Of a stretch of 64,000 bases of DNA, positions 25,331 through 34,044 are shown piece after piece. Numbering within the stretch: position 1 is the stretch's first letter; each line of letters starts with the position of its first letter. The notes beneath the pieces are model-generated. The model worked only from the letters and a program-made list of their open reading frames with translations. It was not told the DNA's origin and ran no database searches. The translations under genes were made by a program, and so were the position numbers. This DNA is from Planococcus lenghuensis (GTDB taxonomy: Bacteria > Bacillota > Bacilli > Bacillales_A > Planococcaceae), in assembly GCF_001999905.1 (NCBI RefSeq), contig NZ_CP019640.1, positions 448,501-512,500 of the forward strand. The letters run 5' to 3'.

Positions 25331-25370
25331 CAACCCCCGGCACTTATAGCTGCCGGGGGTTGTTTGCTTT
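25331..25370 (+). terminator. Terminator of the VanY-type gene
   Basis: CAACCCCCGGCA pairs with TGCCGGGGGTTG around a short loop, followed by TTTGCTTT. Confidence 0.85.
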
Positions 25371-25376
25371 GCCTGA

Positions 25377-26837
25377 TCACAGGATAGGGGAAAGAAGAAG
25401 TGCAAGTGATTCTTTTGTTTTGATCATTCGGGTTCGGGATTTATAAACTTCATAAGTCAGTTCAGAAGACAATTCCATATCTTGATGGAACATGGCGGCC
25501 AGCGTCTTAGCCACGTGGTCGTCATAGATGAATGCGTTGACTTCAAAGTTCAGTTTGAAGCTGCGCACATCGATATTGGCGGTTCCGACCGTAGCCACTT
25601 TGCCATCAGCGATAATCATTTTCGTATGCAGGAAGCCATTTTCATAAATATAAACTTTGGCCCCAGCCCGCAGCAATTGCCCTGCGTAAGAGTAAGTCGC
25701 CCAGTACACAAGCGGGTGATCCGGCTTATTCGGAATCATAATCCGGACATCGATACCCGACATGGCAGAAATACGGATAGCATCGTAGAAGCTGGGATCC
25801 GGAATGAAGTAAGGCGTCTGGATGTAGACATATTCGTCCGCTTCCGTAATCATTTTTAAGTAACCGTCCTTAATTTGTTCCCACTCTGAATCCGGCCCGC
25901 TTGATACAATCTGAACAGCAGTATTCCCTTTTTCTGTAATGACGGGAAAGTACGTCTCGGCATACTCGATATCCTGCTGGGCAGAAGCCTGATTCCAATC
26001 AAGAATGAAGCGGGTCTGAAGCGGATGGACGGCACTTCCTTCAATCCGGAGGTGGGTGTCCCGCCAGTATCCGAAGCGCTGATTCAGCCCCAGGTATTCA
26101 TCACCCACGTTAAAACCGCCGACATAACCAATACAGCCATCGATTACAACAATTTTCCGGTGATTCCGGTAATTCAGCCGGGGATTGATGAGCGGCAAGA
26201 AAGCCGGAAAAAACGTTTCCACCTCGCCGCCTTCCTGAATCAGCGTTTTAAAATGCCGCTTATGCAATGTTCGGGAACCCATATCATCGTAGAGAACGCG
26301 AACTTTGACACCTTGATGGGCTTTAGCAAGCAAGGCATCATAAATTTCCATACCGAGTCCATCCAGCCGGAAAATATAGTATTGGACATGGATATGATGC
26401 TTGGCATGCCGGATGTCTTCAAGGAGTGCATCAAACTTCTCGCGCCCGTCATTGAAGACACGGACAGCGTTATCCTGGGTCAACACTGCCCCATTGTTCC
26501 GGAGATGGAGATAGATCAGCTCCTGATAGACTTCCGCATCAGGGCTGCGGAATTTAAAGGTATCATTTTTAAGTGCTTCCATCTGGTACTCGATCAGGTT
26601 CTCAAGTCCGATCTTTTTTCGGCCTTCCCATCGGAACAGCGTTTTCCTGCGAAGCCGGCGACCGAGTAGAAGGTAGATGAAGAAGCCTAAAATCGGAAGG
26701 AAAAAAAGAACGAGAATCCATGCCCACGTGGAAGCGGCATCCCGTCTTTCCAGGAAGACCAGCGTCAGCGCCAGCATGATGTTGATGATGAAGGTGGCCG
26801 TTGCCAGTATCGTAGTGATCGCTAACGTCAATTCCAT
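25377..26837 (-). CDS. cls: Cardiolipin synthase
   Basis: Cls condenses two phosphatidylglycerol molecules to cardiolipin at the membrane. The 486-residue protein has two N-terminal membrane segments (about 5-60) and two phospholipase-D-type HKD motifs: NHRKIVVIDGCIGYVGGFN in the first half and LHTKMIIADGKVATVGTAN in the second. Length and domain order match ClsA of B. subtilis. AAAGGAGCAACTGG precedes the ATG. It is a single gene with TATAAT-like sequence about 30 bases upstream. Confidence 0.93.
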   Translation of the reverse strand: MELTLAITTILATATFIINIMLALTLVFLERRDAASTWAWILVLFFLPILGFFIYLLLGRRLRRKTLFRWEGRKKIGLENLIEYQMEALKNDTFKFRSPDAEVYQELIYLHLRNNGAVLTQDNAVRVFNDGREKFDALLEDIRHAKHHIHVQYYIFRLDGLGMEIYDALLAKAHQGVKVRVLYDDMGSRTLHKRHFKTLIQEGGEVETFFPAFLPLINPRLNYRNHRKIVVIDGCIGYVGGFNVGDEYLGLNQRFGYWRDTHLRIEGSAVHPLQTRFILDWNQASAQQDIEYAETYFPVITEKGNTAVQIVSSGPDSEWEQIKDGYLKMITEADEYVYIQTPYFIPDPSFYDAIRISAMSGIDVRIMIPNKPDHPLVYWATYSYAGQLLRAGAKVYIYENGFLHTKMIIADGKVATVGTANIDVRSFKLNFEVNAFIYDDHVAKTLAAMFHQDMELSSELTYEVYKSRTRMIKTKESLALLLSPIL

Positions 26838-26901
26838 CCAGTTGCTCCTTTGTCTTATGTCTTACAACAGATTATACTGTATTATCTTCGCCTCCTGAAA
26901 G

Positions 26902-26937
26902 AAGCGGCATGCACCCGCCTTTCGACGGGTGCATGCC
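26902..26937 (-). terminator. Terminator of the squalene/phytoene synthase gene
   Basis: GGCATGCACCCG pairs with CGGGTGCATGCC around CCTTTCGA, with TTCTTTC following on the minus strand. Confidence 0.75.
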
Positions 26938-26943
26938 GGGTCG

Positions 26944-27768
26944 TCATGTCTCCTGCTGGACTTCCTTGACGACTGCTTCAACTTCACTGCGTGTCATCTT
27001 TTCCTTGCCCGCTTCCAGCGATTTAAGTGTACTATGCGCCAGTTTCAGCGGCAATTTGCAGAATAGAACAATACGCCGGTTCTTAATCGAGATCACATAT
27101 TTGTCCGCTTGTGCCAGATTCTTTCGGGCATACTCAAACAAATCCTGCCGTGACCAGCCATCCGGTATAAAGCTTACGCCCCGTTCGGCATCTTCATCAA
27201 CATTCCTGAGCACATTGACTGCCTGCAGCCCGCGTCCGAATCCAATGGCAAGCTGACGGTCGGTCTCAGTCCCGTCGTGCCAGCGCCAAATATCGGACAG
27301 CATCGAACCGACGAGTCCGGCGACATAATACGTATAATCATCCAGATCTTCTTTCGTTTGAATGTTCCAGCCTTTTTCCGCCCATTTGGCCATGCCTTCC
27401 GCCATTTCTGCTGTTGACTGTTTTACTTGCAGTGCAATGCCTTCAGGGCACAAGCGGATCCAGTCTCCGAGCCGGAGAGTGACCGGCGGCAAAAGCTGAT
27501 CATAAGGTTTGATCAATTGTATGTATGCAGGTTCATCAAACGAGGGAGCTGCAAGGAGCCGGGCCGTCTCCCGCAGCATCCGCTGTTTGGCATCTGACGG
27601 TATTTCCGGGTGATCTTCAATCTCATCAATTGCCCGCATGCAGAGATAAGCAGAGGCAACGGTCGACTTCAGTCGGCCGTCGAGAAAACTGATCGGAATG
27701 AAAAATGTCCGACTTGTGTCTTTCAGTATAGCGGTCGCTTCTTTCTGAAGCTTGGCATTTTGGCTCAT
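26944..27768 (-). CDS. Squalene/phytoene synthase family protein
   Basis: The 274-residue enzyme belongs to the head-to-head prenyl synthases (CrtM, CrtB, HpnD-like). The first aspartate-rich motif is DEIED in YLCMRAIDEIED, and the second is LRNVDEDAERG. YYVAGLVGSMLSDIW is the conserved pocket. It would join two farnesyl or geranylgeranyl diphosphates into dehydrosqualene, squalene or phytoene. No desaturase (CrtN) or other carotenoid gene is adjacent, so the product cannot be chosen. CAGGAGGAAAGAAC precedes the ATG. It is the last gene of a probable run with the glycosyltransferase and HAD phosphatase genes. Confidence 0.87.
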   Translation of the reverse strand: MSQNAKLQKEATAILKDTSRTFFIPISFLDGRLKSTVASAYLCMRAIDEIEDHPEIPSDAKQRMLRETARLLAAPSFDEPAYIQLIKPYDQLLPPVTLRLGDWIRLCPEGIALQVKQSTAEMAEGMAKWAEKGWNIQTKEDLDDYTYYVAGLVGSMLSDIWRWHDGTETDRQLAIGFGRGLQAVNVLRNVDEDAERGVSFIPDGWSRQDLFEYARKNLAQADKYVISIKNRRIVLFCKLPLKLAHSTLKSLEAGKEKMTRSEVEAVVKEVQQET

Positions 27769-27849
27769 GTTCTTTCCTCCTGTTTCGTTCCGCGTCCTAC
27801 TACGTAAGTTGATTTCTATTTTAGCAGAAAAACAGGAGGAGCGCCTTGC

Positions 27850-28566
27850 TTATGAATGAAAGTGCACCCAGGCTTCATGAATCCCGCCGGCGCAGCGACG
27901 GGAGGCTCTGAAGAGGCAGGGATGCCTTTCTGCTGCAAGCAGTTCTTCCTGGGCGTTACCGACCATGACAGCCGGATAGCCAAGCGTCAGCATGTCGAGA
28001 TCGTTCCCGGAATCGCCTGCTATGAGAATGCGGGCATCCTGAACGCCGAACTTCCGGATGGCATAGCGAAGCGCCTGTCCTTTGCCGCTGCCGGCCGGAA
28101 GGACATCCACGTCGCGGCCGCTGGAGAAAATGAGCTTATGCGGAATGGAGGCTTGCCGGAGTTCCTGTTCAAATAATTCAACTGGCCGGTCGCTGTTCAC
28201 TGTATAGGACTGCCGGCAGTTGACCGGAAGCTGCTGGGGCACTAAATCCGGAATTCTTTCCGCGATACGCGAAATATCCTTTGGCATCCAGTCCTGCTGC
28301 ATCTTTTGTTTCCATTGCCTGTCTTCCTCAAATGCCGGGGCTGTCCGAATTTCCGTGCCGACATCTGTAACGAGGACATCGGGAACGGGCAGCTCTTCAG
28401 CTGCTATAAGAGAAAGAGCAGAACGGAAGTGGCGGCCAGTCACATAGACAAGCGCCACTTCATAGGTCTGCTCTTTATAGAAAGTCCATAATTGTTGGAG
28501 TGCTTCAGGATCGCCCACTAGCGTCCCGTCCAAATCGGTCGCCAAAATATGTGTTGCTCCGTACAT
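27850..28566 (-). CDS. HAD phosphatase of the sucrose-phosphate phosphatase type
   Basis: The 238-residue protein is a HAD class IIB phosphatase. Motif I is ATDLDGTLVGD (with the nucleophilic Asp), and the later motif is IAGDSGNDLDML. The order and spacing, with TGRHFRSALSLI and LPAGSGKGQALRY, resemble sucrose-6-phosphate phosphatase. ATG 28566 is chosen because GAGGTGA lies six to eight bases upstream. Its start overlaps the end of the glycosyltransferase gene by 62 bases, so the two are translationally coupled. It would dephosphorylate the disaccharide phosphate made by that enzyme. Confidence 0.82.
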   Translation of the reverse strand: MYGATHILATDLDGTLVGDPEALQQLWTFYKEQTYEVALVYVTGRHFRSALSLIAAEELPVPDVLVTDVGTEIRTAPAFEEDRQWKQKMQQDWMPKDISRIAERIPDLVPQQLPVNCRQSYTVNSDRPVELFEQELRQASIPHKLIFSSGRDVDVLPAGSGKGQALRYAIRKFGVQDARILIAGDSGNDLDMLTLGYPAVMVGNAQEELLAAERHPCLFRASRRCAGGIHEAWVHFHS

Positions 28567-29773
28567 CTGCAATCACCTCATACAAAGAATTTACTTGTTT
28601 GGATATGGAAGGCCATTGAAATTCCTGATTGGCAACTTCTTCCGCCCGCCGGCTCATACGCTCGGCAAGAATGGAATTCACAGCCAGTACTTCCATGGCA
28701 ACTGCAAGGTCATGGGCATTGCCGCCTTCTGTCAGGAGACCGGTGATACCATCGCGGACCACGTTTTTCAGACCGCCGACATTCGATGCAATTACCGGGC
28801 TGCCACAAGCTTGTGCTTCCGCCGCTACCATTCCGAATGACTCGTAGTGACTGGGCACCAAGGTTGCCGTCGCAGCATTGAACAGTTCCGCCAGCTGTTC
28901 CTGTGTTTGAGGGCCGAGGAACTGCACCTGCCCTTCTGCGCCATTGACTGCAGTGCGCAGTCTCTCGTCATATGGCAGTCCGTTCTCCGGATTGATGGAA
29001 TCCGGTTCGCCGCCTGCCAACAGAAGAGAAGGGTGGAATTCGCCGCTGTTTCGCTTCATCAGAATCTGGAAGGCTTCCAGTAAAGTGAAAATACCTTTTG
29101 TTTCTTCCAAACGCCCGGCGAAGACAAACAAGGGCTCGCTGTGTCCGAGATTTTTACGCAACTGCTTCCGGCTGCCGAATGTGCGGAACGCTGCATCCAC
29201 GCCGATAGGGATGACTTGAATAGGTGCCGGATTTTCGACGCGTTCCTGGATAAGTAATTTTTCGCTTTTAGTCGTTGCGAGAATATAATCGGCGGTCTGC
29301 AGGATCTCTGTTTCTGCCTGTTCCCGCCGCTCGTCGCGGATTCCGGTAGCTTCTGTTTTTGCCCAGCCGAGCGAGTGGGAGGTATGGACAAATGGAATGG
29401 CATACTCGTCTCTGACTTTTATGCCGATTAAACCGGATAAGTAGTAGTGGGTGTGGGTGACATCATAAGAGGACAAATCAACAGCTGTTTTCAACTCTCT
29501 ATAGAATGCGGACAGCATGCCAAACATTTTATCTTTCGGGACGAACCCTTTCTCGCCGGCAGCAATCCGAATGACCCGGCAATTCTGACCGAAATGTTCA
29601 ATCCGGGGGGCAGAAGTTTCACACCAATGGGTTGCAACATCCACTTGCCAGCCAATGTCTTCAAGTGCAAGTGCCAGCTGTTTCACATAGTTATTTTGTC
29701 CGCCAGCCTGTTTCCCGCCAAGCTCTGCGAGTGGATCACCGTGGTCTGAAATGAATAACACTTTTTTTGACAT
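28505..29773 (-). CDS. GT4 glycosyltransferase resembling sucrose-phosphate synthase
   Basis: The 422-residue enzyme has a GT-B fold of family 4. The N-terminal loop GGKQAGGQNNYVKQLALAL is characteristic of sucrose synthase, sucrose-phosphate synthase and mannosylfructose-phosphate synthase. The C-terminal donor half has FAGRLEETKGIFTLLEAF and the E-x7-E motif in HYESFGMVAAEAQACG. With the coupled HAD phosphatase gene it probably makes a non-reducing disaccharide (sucrose-like) as a compatible solute. Other GT4 acceptors remain possible. AAGGAGATGAG precedes the ATG. Divergent from the aldehyde dehydrogenase gene. Confidence 0.8.
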   Translation of the reverse strand: MSKKVLFISDHGDPLAELGGKQAGGQNNYVKQLALALEDIGWQVDVATHWCETSAPRIEHFGQNCRVIRIAAGEKGFVPKDKMFGMLSAFYRELKTAVDLSSYDVTHTHYYLSGLIGIKVRDEYAIPFVHTSHSLGWAKTEATGIRDERREQAETEILQTADYILATTKSEKLLIQERVENPAPIQVIPIGVDAAFRTFGSRKQLRKNLGHSEPLFVFAGRLEETKGIFTLLEAFQILMKRNSGEFHPSLLLAGGEPDSINPENGLPYDERLRTAVNGAEGQVQFLGPQTQEQLAELFNAATATLVPSHYESFGMVAAEAQACGSPVIASNVGGLKNVVRDGITGLLTEGGNAHDLAVAMEVLAVNSILAERMSRRAEEVANQEFQWPSISKQVNSLYEVIADVRSNTYFGDRFGRDASGRS

Positions 29774-29887
29774 ATTCTCATCTCCTTGATTTTTTGCATA
29801 AAAATTCCAATAGAAATTACGATGGATAACGATAGTTGTTTTCCCTGCTTTGTTAGTTATTAAACATAATTTTCAGAAAAACATCTA

Positions 29888-29912
29888 GTTTTTTGAAATT
29901 GCGAAAGGGAAT
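29888..29912 (+). promoter_or_regulatory. Candidate sigma-B promoter of the aldehyde dehydrogenase gene
   Basis: GTTTTT and GGGAAT are separated by 13 bp, 40 bases before the start codon, matching the sigma-B pattern GTTTAA-N12-15-GGGWAW well. Confidence 0.55.
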
Positions 29913-29952
29913 ACAGATAATGTGAACTTTAAGTGGGAGAGGAGAAATAACA

Positions 29953-31407
29953 ATGGCGAATTACACGGACTTGAATCTGCAATTTATCAATGGCAGCTGG
30001 AGAGCAGGGGCCGGCTCAGCGGAAATAGATGTTATGAATCCGTATACACAGCAAAGCGTAACCCGTATTCAATCTGCAAGCCAGCAGGATATAGACGAAG
30101 CATATGAGTCAGCCAAAGCGGCTCAGAAGGAATGGGCAGAAGTGAATGCGTTTGAAAAAGCCCGGGTAATGGAAAAAGCAGTGCACATTATGGAAGAACG
30201 ACGGGAGGAATTGATCCGCATACTTGTTGAAGATGCCGGTTCTACCCGGATCAAAGCAAACGTTGAAGTTGACTTCACCATCGCGATTACCCGTCACTCT
30301 GCAGCTTTCCCGATGCGTATGGAAGGCACAATGCCACCGTCGATCATTCCCGGAAAAGAGAATCACGTATACCGCAAACCGCTGGGCGTTGTCGGTATCA
30401 TCGGCCCCTTCAACTTTCCGATGTATCTGGCGATGCGGTCGGTTGCACCTGCAATTGCAACAGGCAATGCAGTCGTGGTGAAACCGGCATCCCAGACACC
30501 GCTGTCAGGCGGAACGCTTCTGGGGAAAATTTTTGAAGAGGCAGGCGTACCTGCGGGAATCATCAATGTGGTAATGCCAAAAACGAGTGAAATCGGCGAC
30601 GGCTTTGTTGAGCACCCGATTCCACGCATGATTTCGTTCACCGGTTCAACTGGCGTTGGCCAGCATATCGGTGAAATTGCAGGCCGCATGATCAAAAAAA
30701 CAGTGCTTGAGCTCGGCGGCAATAATCCGCTTGTGGTCCTTGACGATGCGGACATCCCGCTTGCGATTCAAGGTGCAGCATTCGGGAAGTTCATGCACAG
30801 CGGGCAAATCTGCATGGCAGTCAACCGAATTATTGTGCATAAGGATGTTTATGATGAATTTGCCAAAGGTTTTGTAGCGCTGGCAAAAGGTTTGAAGCAT
30901 GGAGATCCGACAAAAGAAGATACGCTGATTGGGCCGCTCATCGACCAGAACTCCGTCCAGCGGCTTCTCGGTGAAGTGGAAAAAGCGAAACAGGAAGGCG
31001 CGGAAGTACTGCTTGAAGGGGAAGTCGAAGGCAATGTGATGACGCCGTTCATCCTGAAAGGGACGAATGACATGACAACGGCTAAGAATGAGATGTTCGG
31101 TCCTGTTGTCACCATCATTCCGGTGGACAGTGAAGAAGAAGCGTTGCGTGTTGCGAATGATACAGAGTACGGACTCAGCGGCGCGGTTCATGCCGGCACG
31201 GACAGTAAAGCGATGGCGTTCGCCCGCAAAATGGAAACCGGTATGGTCCATATTAATGACCAAAGCGTTAATGATGAACCGCTTGTTGCATTCGGCGGTG
31301 AAAAGAATTCAGGTATCGGCCGTTTCGGCGGCGACTGGTCGCTGGATGAATTCACGACATTCCAATGGGTATCGGTACAGAACACATCCCGAAAATACCC
31401 TTTCTAA
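29953..31407 (+). CDS. NAD(P)-dependent aldehyde dehydrogenase
   Basis: The 484-residue protein is a standard aldehyde dehydrogenase. It has the coenzyme-binding stretch ending PFNFPMYLAMRS and VKPASQTPLSGG, the catalytic glutamate in LELGGNNP and the catalytic cysteine in HSGQICMAVNR. It is close in type to vanillin/benzaldehyde dehydrogenases (YfmT-like), but carotenoid aldehydes are also possible because a terpene synthase lies nearby. GGAGAGGAG precedes the ATG. A sigma-B-like promoter suggests stress-induced aldehyde removal. The downstream region has been occupied by a repeat element. Confidence 0.9.
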   Translation: MANYTDLNLQFINGSWRAGAGSAEIDVMNPYTQQSVTRIQSASQQDIDEAYESAKAAQKEWAEVNAFEKARVMEKAVHIMEERREELIRILVEDAGSTRIKANVEVDFTIAITRHSAAFPMRMEGTMPPSIIPGKENHVYRKPLGVVGIIGPFNFPMYLAMRSVAPAIATGNAVVVKPASQTPLSGGTLLGKIFEEAGVPAGIINVVMPKTSEIGDGFVEHPIPRMISFTGSTGVGQHIGEIAGRMIKKTVLELGGNNPLVVLDDADIPLAIQGAAFGKFMHSGQICMAVNRIIVHKDVYDEFAKGFVALAKGLKHGDPTKEDTLIGPLIDQNSVQRLLGEVEKAKQEGAEVLLEGEVEGNVMTPFILKGTNDMTTAKNEMFGPVVTIIPVDSEEEALRVANDTEYGLSGAVHAGTDSKAMAFARKMETGMVHINDQSVNDEPLVAFGGEKNSGIGRFGGDWSLDEFTTFQWVSVQNTSRKYPF

Positions 31408-31638
31408 TAAATAAGTGGAGAGGCTGTCCAAAAAGCCCTTAGGCTTATCTTGCCCAGATGTTCTTCCATAACAGAACGGCTTCTGCTGCGAAAGCTCGTC
31501 GCATTAAAACATCTGCTCCTGCGCCGCTTCGCTTGCTCGTCGCAAACAGCAGCGGCAAAGCAGTTGCCGCTGCTGTTCGCTGGCTTCCGCCGTTCCACTC
31601 CAGGCAGTTGAAAATGACAACCAGACAGAATGCATAAA

Positions 31639-31676
31639 GGCGGGAAGAGGGTTCCAGTCCTCTTCCCGCCGTTTTT
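31639..31676 (+). terminator. Terminator-like hairpin inside the element
   Basis: GGCGGGAAGAGG pairs with CCTCTTCCCGCC and is followed by GTTTTT. It may be the original terminator of the aldehyde dehydrogenase gene. Confidence 0.75.
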
Positions 31677-31762
31677 GATTTATTGTTTACTGATTCCGTT
31701 CCCTGAAACGGTGAGATACGCGCTTTCCTGATCTGCCCTTGTTTCTTAAGCCGGGGTGGACA

Positions 31763-31865
31763 GGAAACCGGCGACTCCGGCGGAAGAACGGGTGGTCGAG
31801 ACCCTCGCCGCGAAGCATAAGCGGCGTTGGCTCGGACGTCCGTCCGCGGAAAGCGTCCGGTTTCC
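31763..31865. repeat. GC-rich repeat copy, related to 118-276
   Basis: It is bounded by GGAAACCGG and its inverse CCGGTTTCC, and contains GCGACTCCGGCGGA and GAGACCCTCGCCGCG, matching the sequence logic of the repeat at 118-276. Confidence 0.55.
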
Positions 31866-32029
31866 CCATCCCGGGCCAGTAGGTGCCGTCAACGAGTCTT
31901 TTGACTTTTTTGGACAGCTCCTTTTTGATGAATAGAGAAGTAATTAACCCTGTTATGCCATGAATTCCTTATTCAGGGCAGTTTTTGTTTTAGGGGGGAA
32001 CCTATGCAAGTCTGCCGGCTGCATGTGTT

Positions 32030-32875
32030 TCATTTGTCATCAACGAACCGGCCGTGATCGGGTTTGGCGATTTCATCAAATTCATTGGAAAGCATTCCAA
32101 GGCCTTCAACCAGTTCCGCACCCTTGACCGGTTTGCCATGTCCCGGTGCGGCAATCGACGGCTTGAGCGCTGCCAGCTTTTGTACAGAGTTTTCGGCGGC
32201 ATCCCAGTCAAGGGTGAAGGAAGGGGGAGGGCCACTGATGTTTGTCTTTTGGGAAAGAACGTTAAACAAGGAATCTTGCTGCACGGTCAGAAACGCATCG
32301 CCGACAATGAGAAGACGATCCTGTTCCCGGAAATAAGAAACATGTCCTTGTGTATAGCCAGGCGTATGAATCCACTTCCACTCAGGCAGGCCAGGCACCG
32401 AACCATCCGCGGGAAGTGGATGGGCGTGTTTCCCGATGTTGATTCCTTCCACAGGGAATTCCGGGGATATCTTGGCAACCAGGCCGCCTTCGACAGTTGA
32501 ATCTCCTTTCGGATAATCTTTCTTTCCTGTAATGTAAGGCAGTTCTTCGGGATGCGCATAGACCGGCACCGGATGCTGTTCCAGAATATCAATCAGCCCG
32601 CCGACATGGTCAAAATGTCCTTGTGTCAGCAGGATCGCCTGCAGCTGGTGATCTTCACCGAAGCGTTCTGCTGCTGCAGACAGGACCTTGTCTGCCTGGC
32701 GCGGCATGCCGGCATCAACCAGTACCCATTTATTGCTTTCCGCCGGATTGCCGATCATGTAAACATTGACAATCTGTGTCGTAAATCCGTAAACATCCGG
32801 CGTAATCTGAACGCCATCTCCACTTCTGACAGAAGAAAGCGGCTGGAAGCGGTTTGTTGATGAACTTCTTTCCAC
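32030..32875 (-). CDS. MBL-fold paralogue 1, zinc ligands altered
   Basis: The 281-residue protein is a metallo-beta-lactamase-fold paralogue of its two upstream neighbours. It keeps the opening ERSSSTNRFQPLSS, the loop IVGDAF and APGHGKP. However, the HxHxDH motif reads TQGHFDH, so the first His is Gln, and the later HTPGH reads HTPGY. Two expected zinc-binding histidines are therefore replaced, while its paralogues keep both. The gene is otherwise intact, with GTG 32875 preceded by AAGGAGGG, so it may be a pseudo-enzyme or bind metal differently. Substrate unknown. Confidence 0.82.
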   Translation of the reverse strand: MERSSSTNRFQPLSSVRSGDGVQITPDVYGFTTQIVNVYMIGNPAESNKWVLVDAGMPRQADKVLSAAAERFGEDHQLQAILLTQGHFDHVGGLIDILEQHPVPVYAHPEELPYITGKKDYPKGDSTVEGGLVAKISPEFPVEGINIGKHAHPLPADGSVPGLPEWKWIHTPGYTQGHVSYFREQDRLLIVGDAFLTVQQDSLFNVLSQKTNISGPPPSFTLDWDAAENSVQKLAALKPSIAAPGHGKPVKGAELVEGLGMLSNEFDEIAKPDHGRFVDDK

Positions 32876-32972
32876 GCTGAATCCCTCCTTGAAAATAAAT
32901 GAGCTATAGAACATTTCCTGTTTCTCTCTGTGGAACAGCTGTGATTTGTCAGGAGCATTCTTTATTGGAATG

Positions 32973-32997
32973 AAAACGGCCCCTGTCACAGGAGCCG
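32973..32997 (-). terminator. Terminator of MBL paralogue 2
   Basis: On the minus strand CGGCTCCTG / CAGGGGCCG forms the stem, followed by TTTTC. Confidence 0.7.
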
Positions 32998-33007
32998 CTT
33001 GAATCGT

Positions 33008-33913
33008 TCATTTTCCTTTAATGTACTTTCCATGATCCGGGCGTGCGACTTCATCAAAACGGGCAGACAGTTTTGTCAGGCCTTCTGCCAAATCTGAACC
33101 GATGACGGGTTTTCCGTGTCCCGGCGCGGCAATCGATGGTTCAAGCGCTCTAAGCTGCTGCACGGAATTTTTTGCAGCCGTCCAGTCGGTAGTCAAGTAA
33201 ACAGGGGGACCGCTGACCTTTTTCCGTTGAAAGAGTACGTCGAAGAGGGAATCCTGTTTTACTGTGAGAAAAGCATCGCCAACGATCAGGAAGCGGTCGC
33301 GCTCTCTGAAAAAAGAGATGTGGCCGTCTGAATGACCGGGCGTGTGATACCAGTTCCATTCAGGCAGGCCCGGAACCGCGCCGTCCGCCGGGAGGGGATT
33401 CGCGTGCTCGGAGATATCGATCCCTTTTACCGGGAATTCAATGGACAGCTTCGCAAGCATGCCGCCTTCAACAGTCGGATCCGCCTGCGGGTAATCTTTC
33501 TGTCCGGTAATGTAGGGCAGTTCTTCTGGGTGGGCATAGACCGGCACAGGATGCTTTTCGAGAATATCAATGAGCCCGCCGATATGATCGAAATGGCCAT
33601 GTGTCAGCAGGATGGCCTTCAGCCGGTGATCGTCGCCGAAGCGCTCTGCCGCTTTTTCCAGGATGGTATTTGCACGGAGAGGCATCCCCGCATCGACGAG
33701 TATCCAATCTTTGCTTTTCGCCGGATTGCCGATCATATAAACATTCACAATCTGAGTTGTAAAACCATAAACATCAGGTGTAATTTCAATGCCATCTTTA
33801 CTTTTTGTGGATGTCAGCGGCTGAAACCGGTCTGTTGAGGAGCTCCTCTCCATTGAAGTCTCCTGCTCCTCAGGGATAAGTGGCTGGTGTTTTTCTGTAG
33901 GGCCTTTTTCCAT
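33008..33913 (-). CDS. MBL-fold metallohydrolase paralogue 2
   Basis: The 301-residue protein has an intact zinc site: THGHFDHIGG, HTPGHSDGH, IVGDAFL and APGHGKP. Compared with its paralogues it has a 30-residue N-terminal extension (MEKGPTEKHQPLIPEEQETS onward). The start ATG 33913 has AAGGAGGAATT, but an internal ATG (MERSSSTDR) also has AGGAG upstream, so two forms are possible. The subgroup resembles YflN-like or glyoxalase II-like hydrolases, with unknown substrate. A sigma-B-like promoter lies 60 bases upstream. Confidence 0.85.
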   Translation of the reverse strand: MEKGPTEKHQPLIPEEQETSMERSSSTDRFQPLTSTKSKDGIEITPDVYGFTTQIVNVYMIGNPAKSKDWILVDAGMPLRANTILEKAAERFGDDHRLKAILLTHGHFDHIGGLIDILEKHPVPVYAHPEELPYITGQKDYPQADPTVEGGMLAKLSIEFPVKGIDISEHANPLPADGAVPGLPEWNWYHTPGHSDGHISFFRERDRFLIVGDAFLTVKQDSLFDVLFQRKKVSGPPVYLTTDWTAAKNSVQQLRALEPSIAAPGHGKPVIGSDLAEGLTKLSARFDEVARPDHGKYIKGK

Positions 33914-33973
33914 TTTGAATTCCTCCTTGGTAGTGACGTGCAAGGTTCATGATAAAAACAGTCTACATACTGT

Positions 33974-33997
33974 TTACCCGGCATGGGCGGTTTGAAC
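33974..33997 (-). promoter_or_regulatory. Candidate sigma-B promoter of MBL paralogue 2
   Basis: On the minus strand GTTCAA and GGGTAA with a 12-bp spacer. The block CCGGGTAAACAGT is repeated before paralogue 3. Confidence 0.6.
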
Positions 33998-34044
33998 CCC
34001 GTTTCTTCTGATTGAGATACAGGAGCCCTGACCGTACAGAAGCG

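Larger units (their letters stand above)
31420..31921. mobile_element. Non-coding element with short terminal inverted repeats (MITE-like)
   Basis: GGCTGTCCAAAAAGCCC near 31422 is repeated inverted as GACTTTTTTGGACAGCTC at 31903-31920, sharing a 12-bp core GCTGTCCAAAAA. The roughly 500 bp between has no credible gene. It holds palindromic GC-rich blocks, a hairpin with a T-run (31639-31676) and the repeat at 31763-31865. The layout fits a miniature inverted-repeat element or a decayed IS. A target duplication was not found. Confidence 0.5.

Noticed and set aside
26025..26669. Plus-strand 214-codon frame
   Set aside because: It is antisense to the cardiolipin synthase gene, whose motifs are unmistakable.
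30646..31263. Minus-strand 205-codon frame
   Set aside because: It is antisense to aldehyde dehydrogenase and has no ribosome site or family features.
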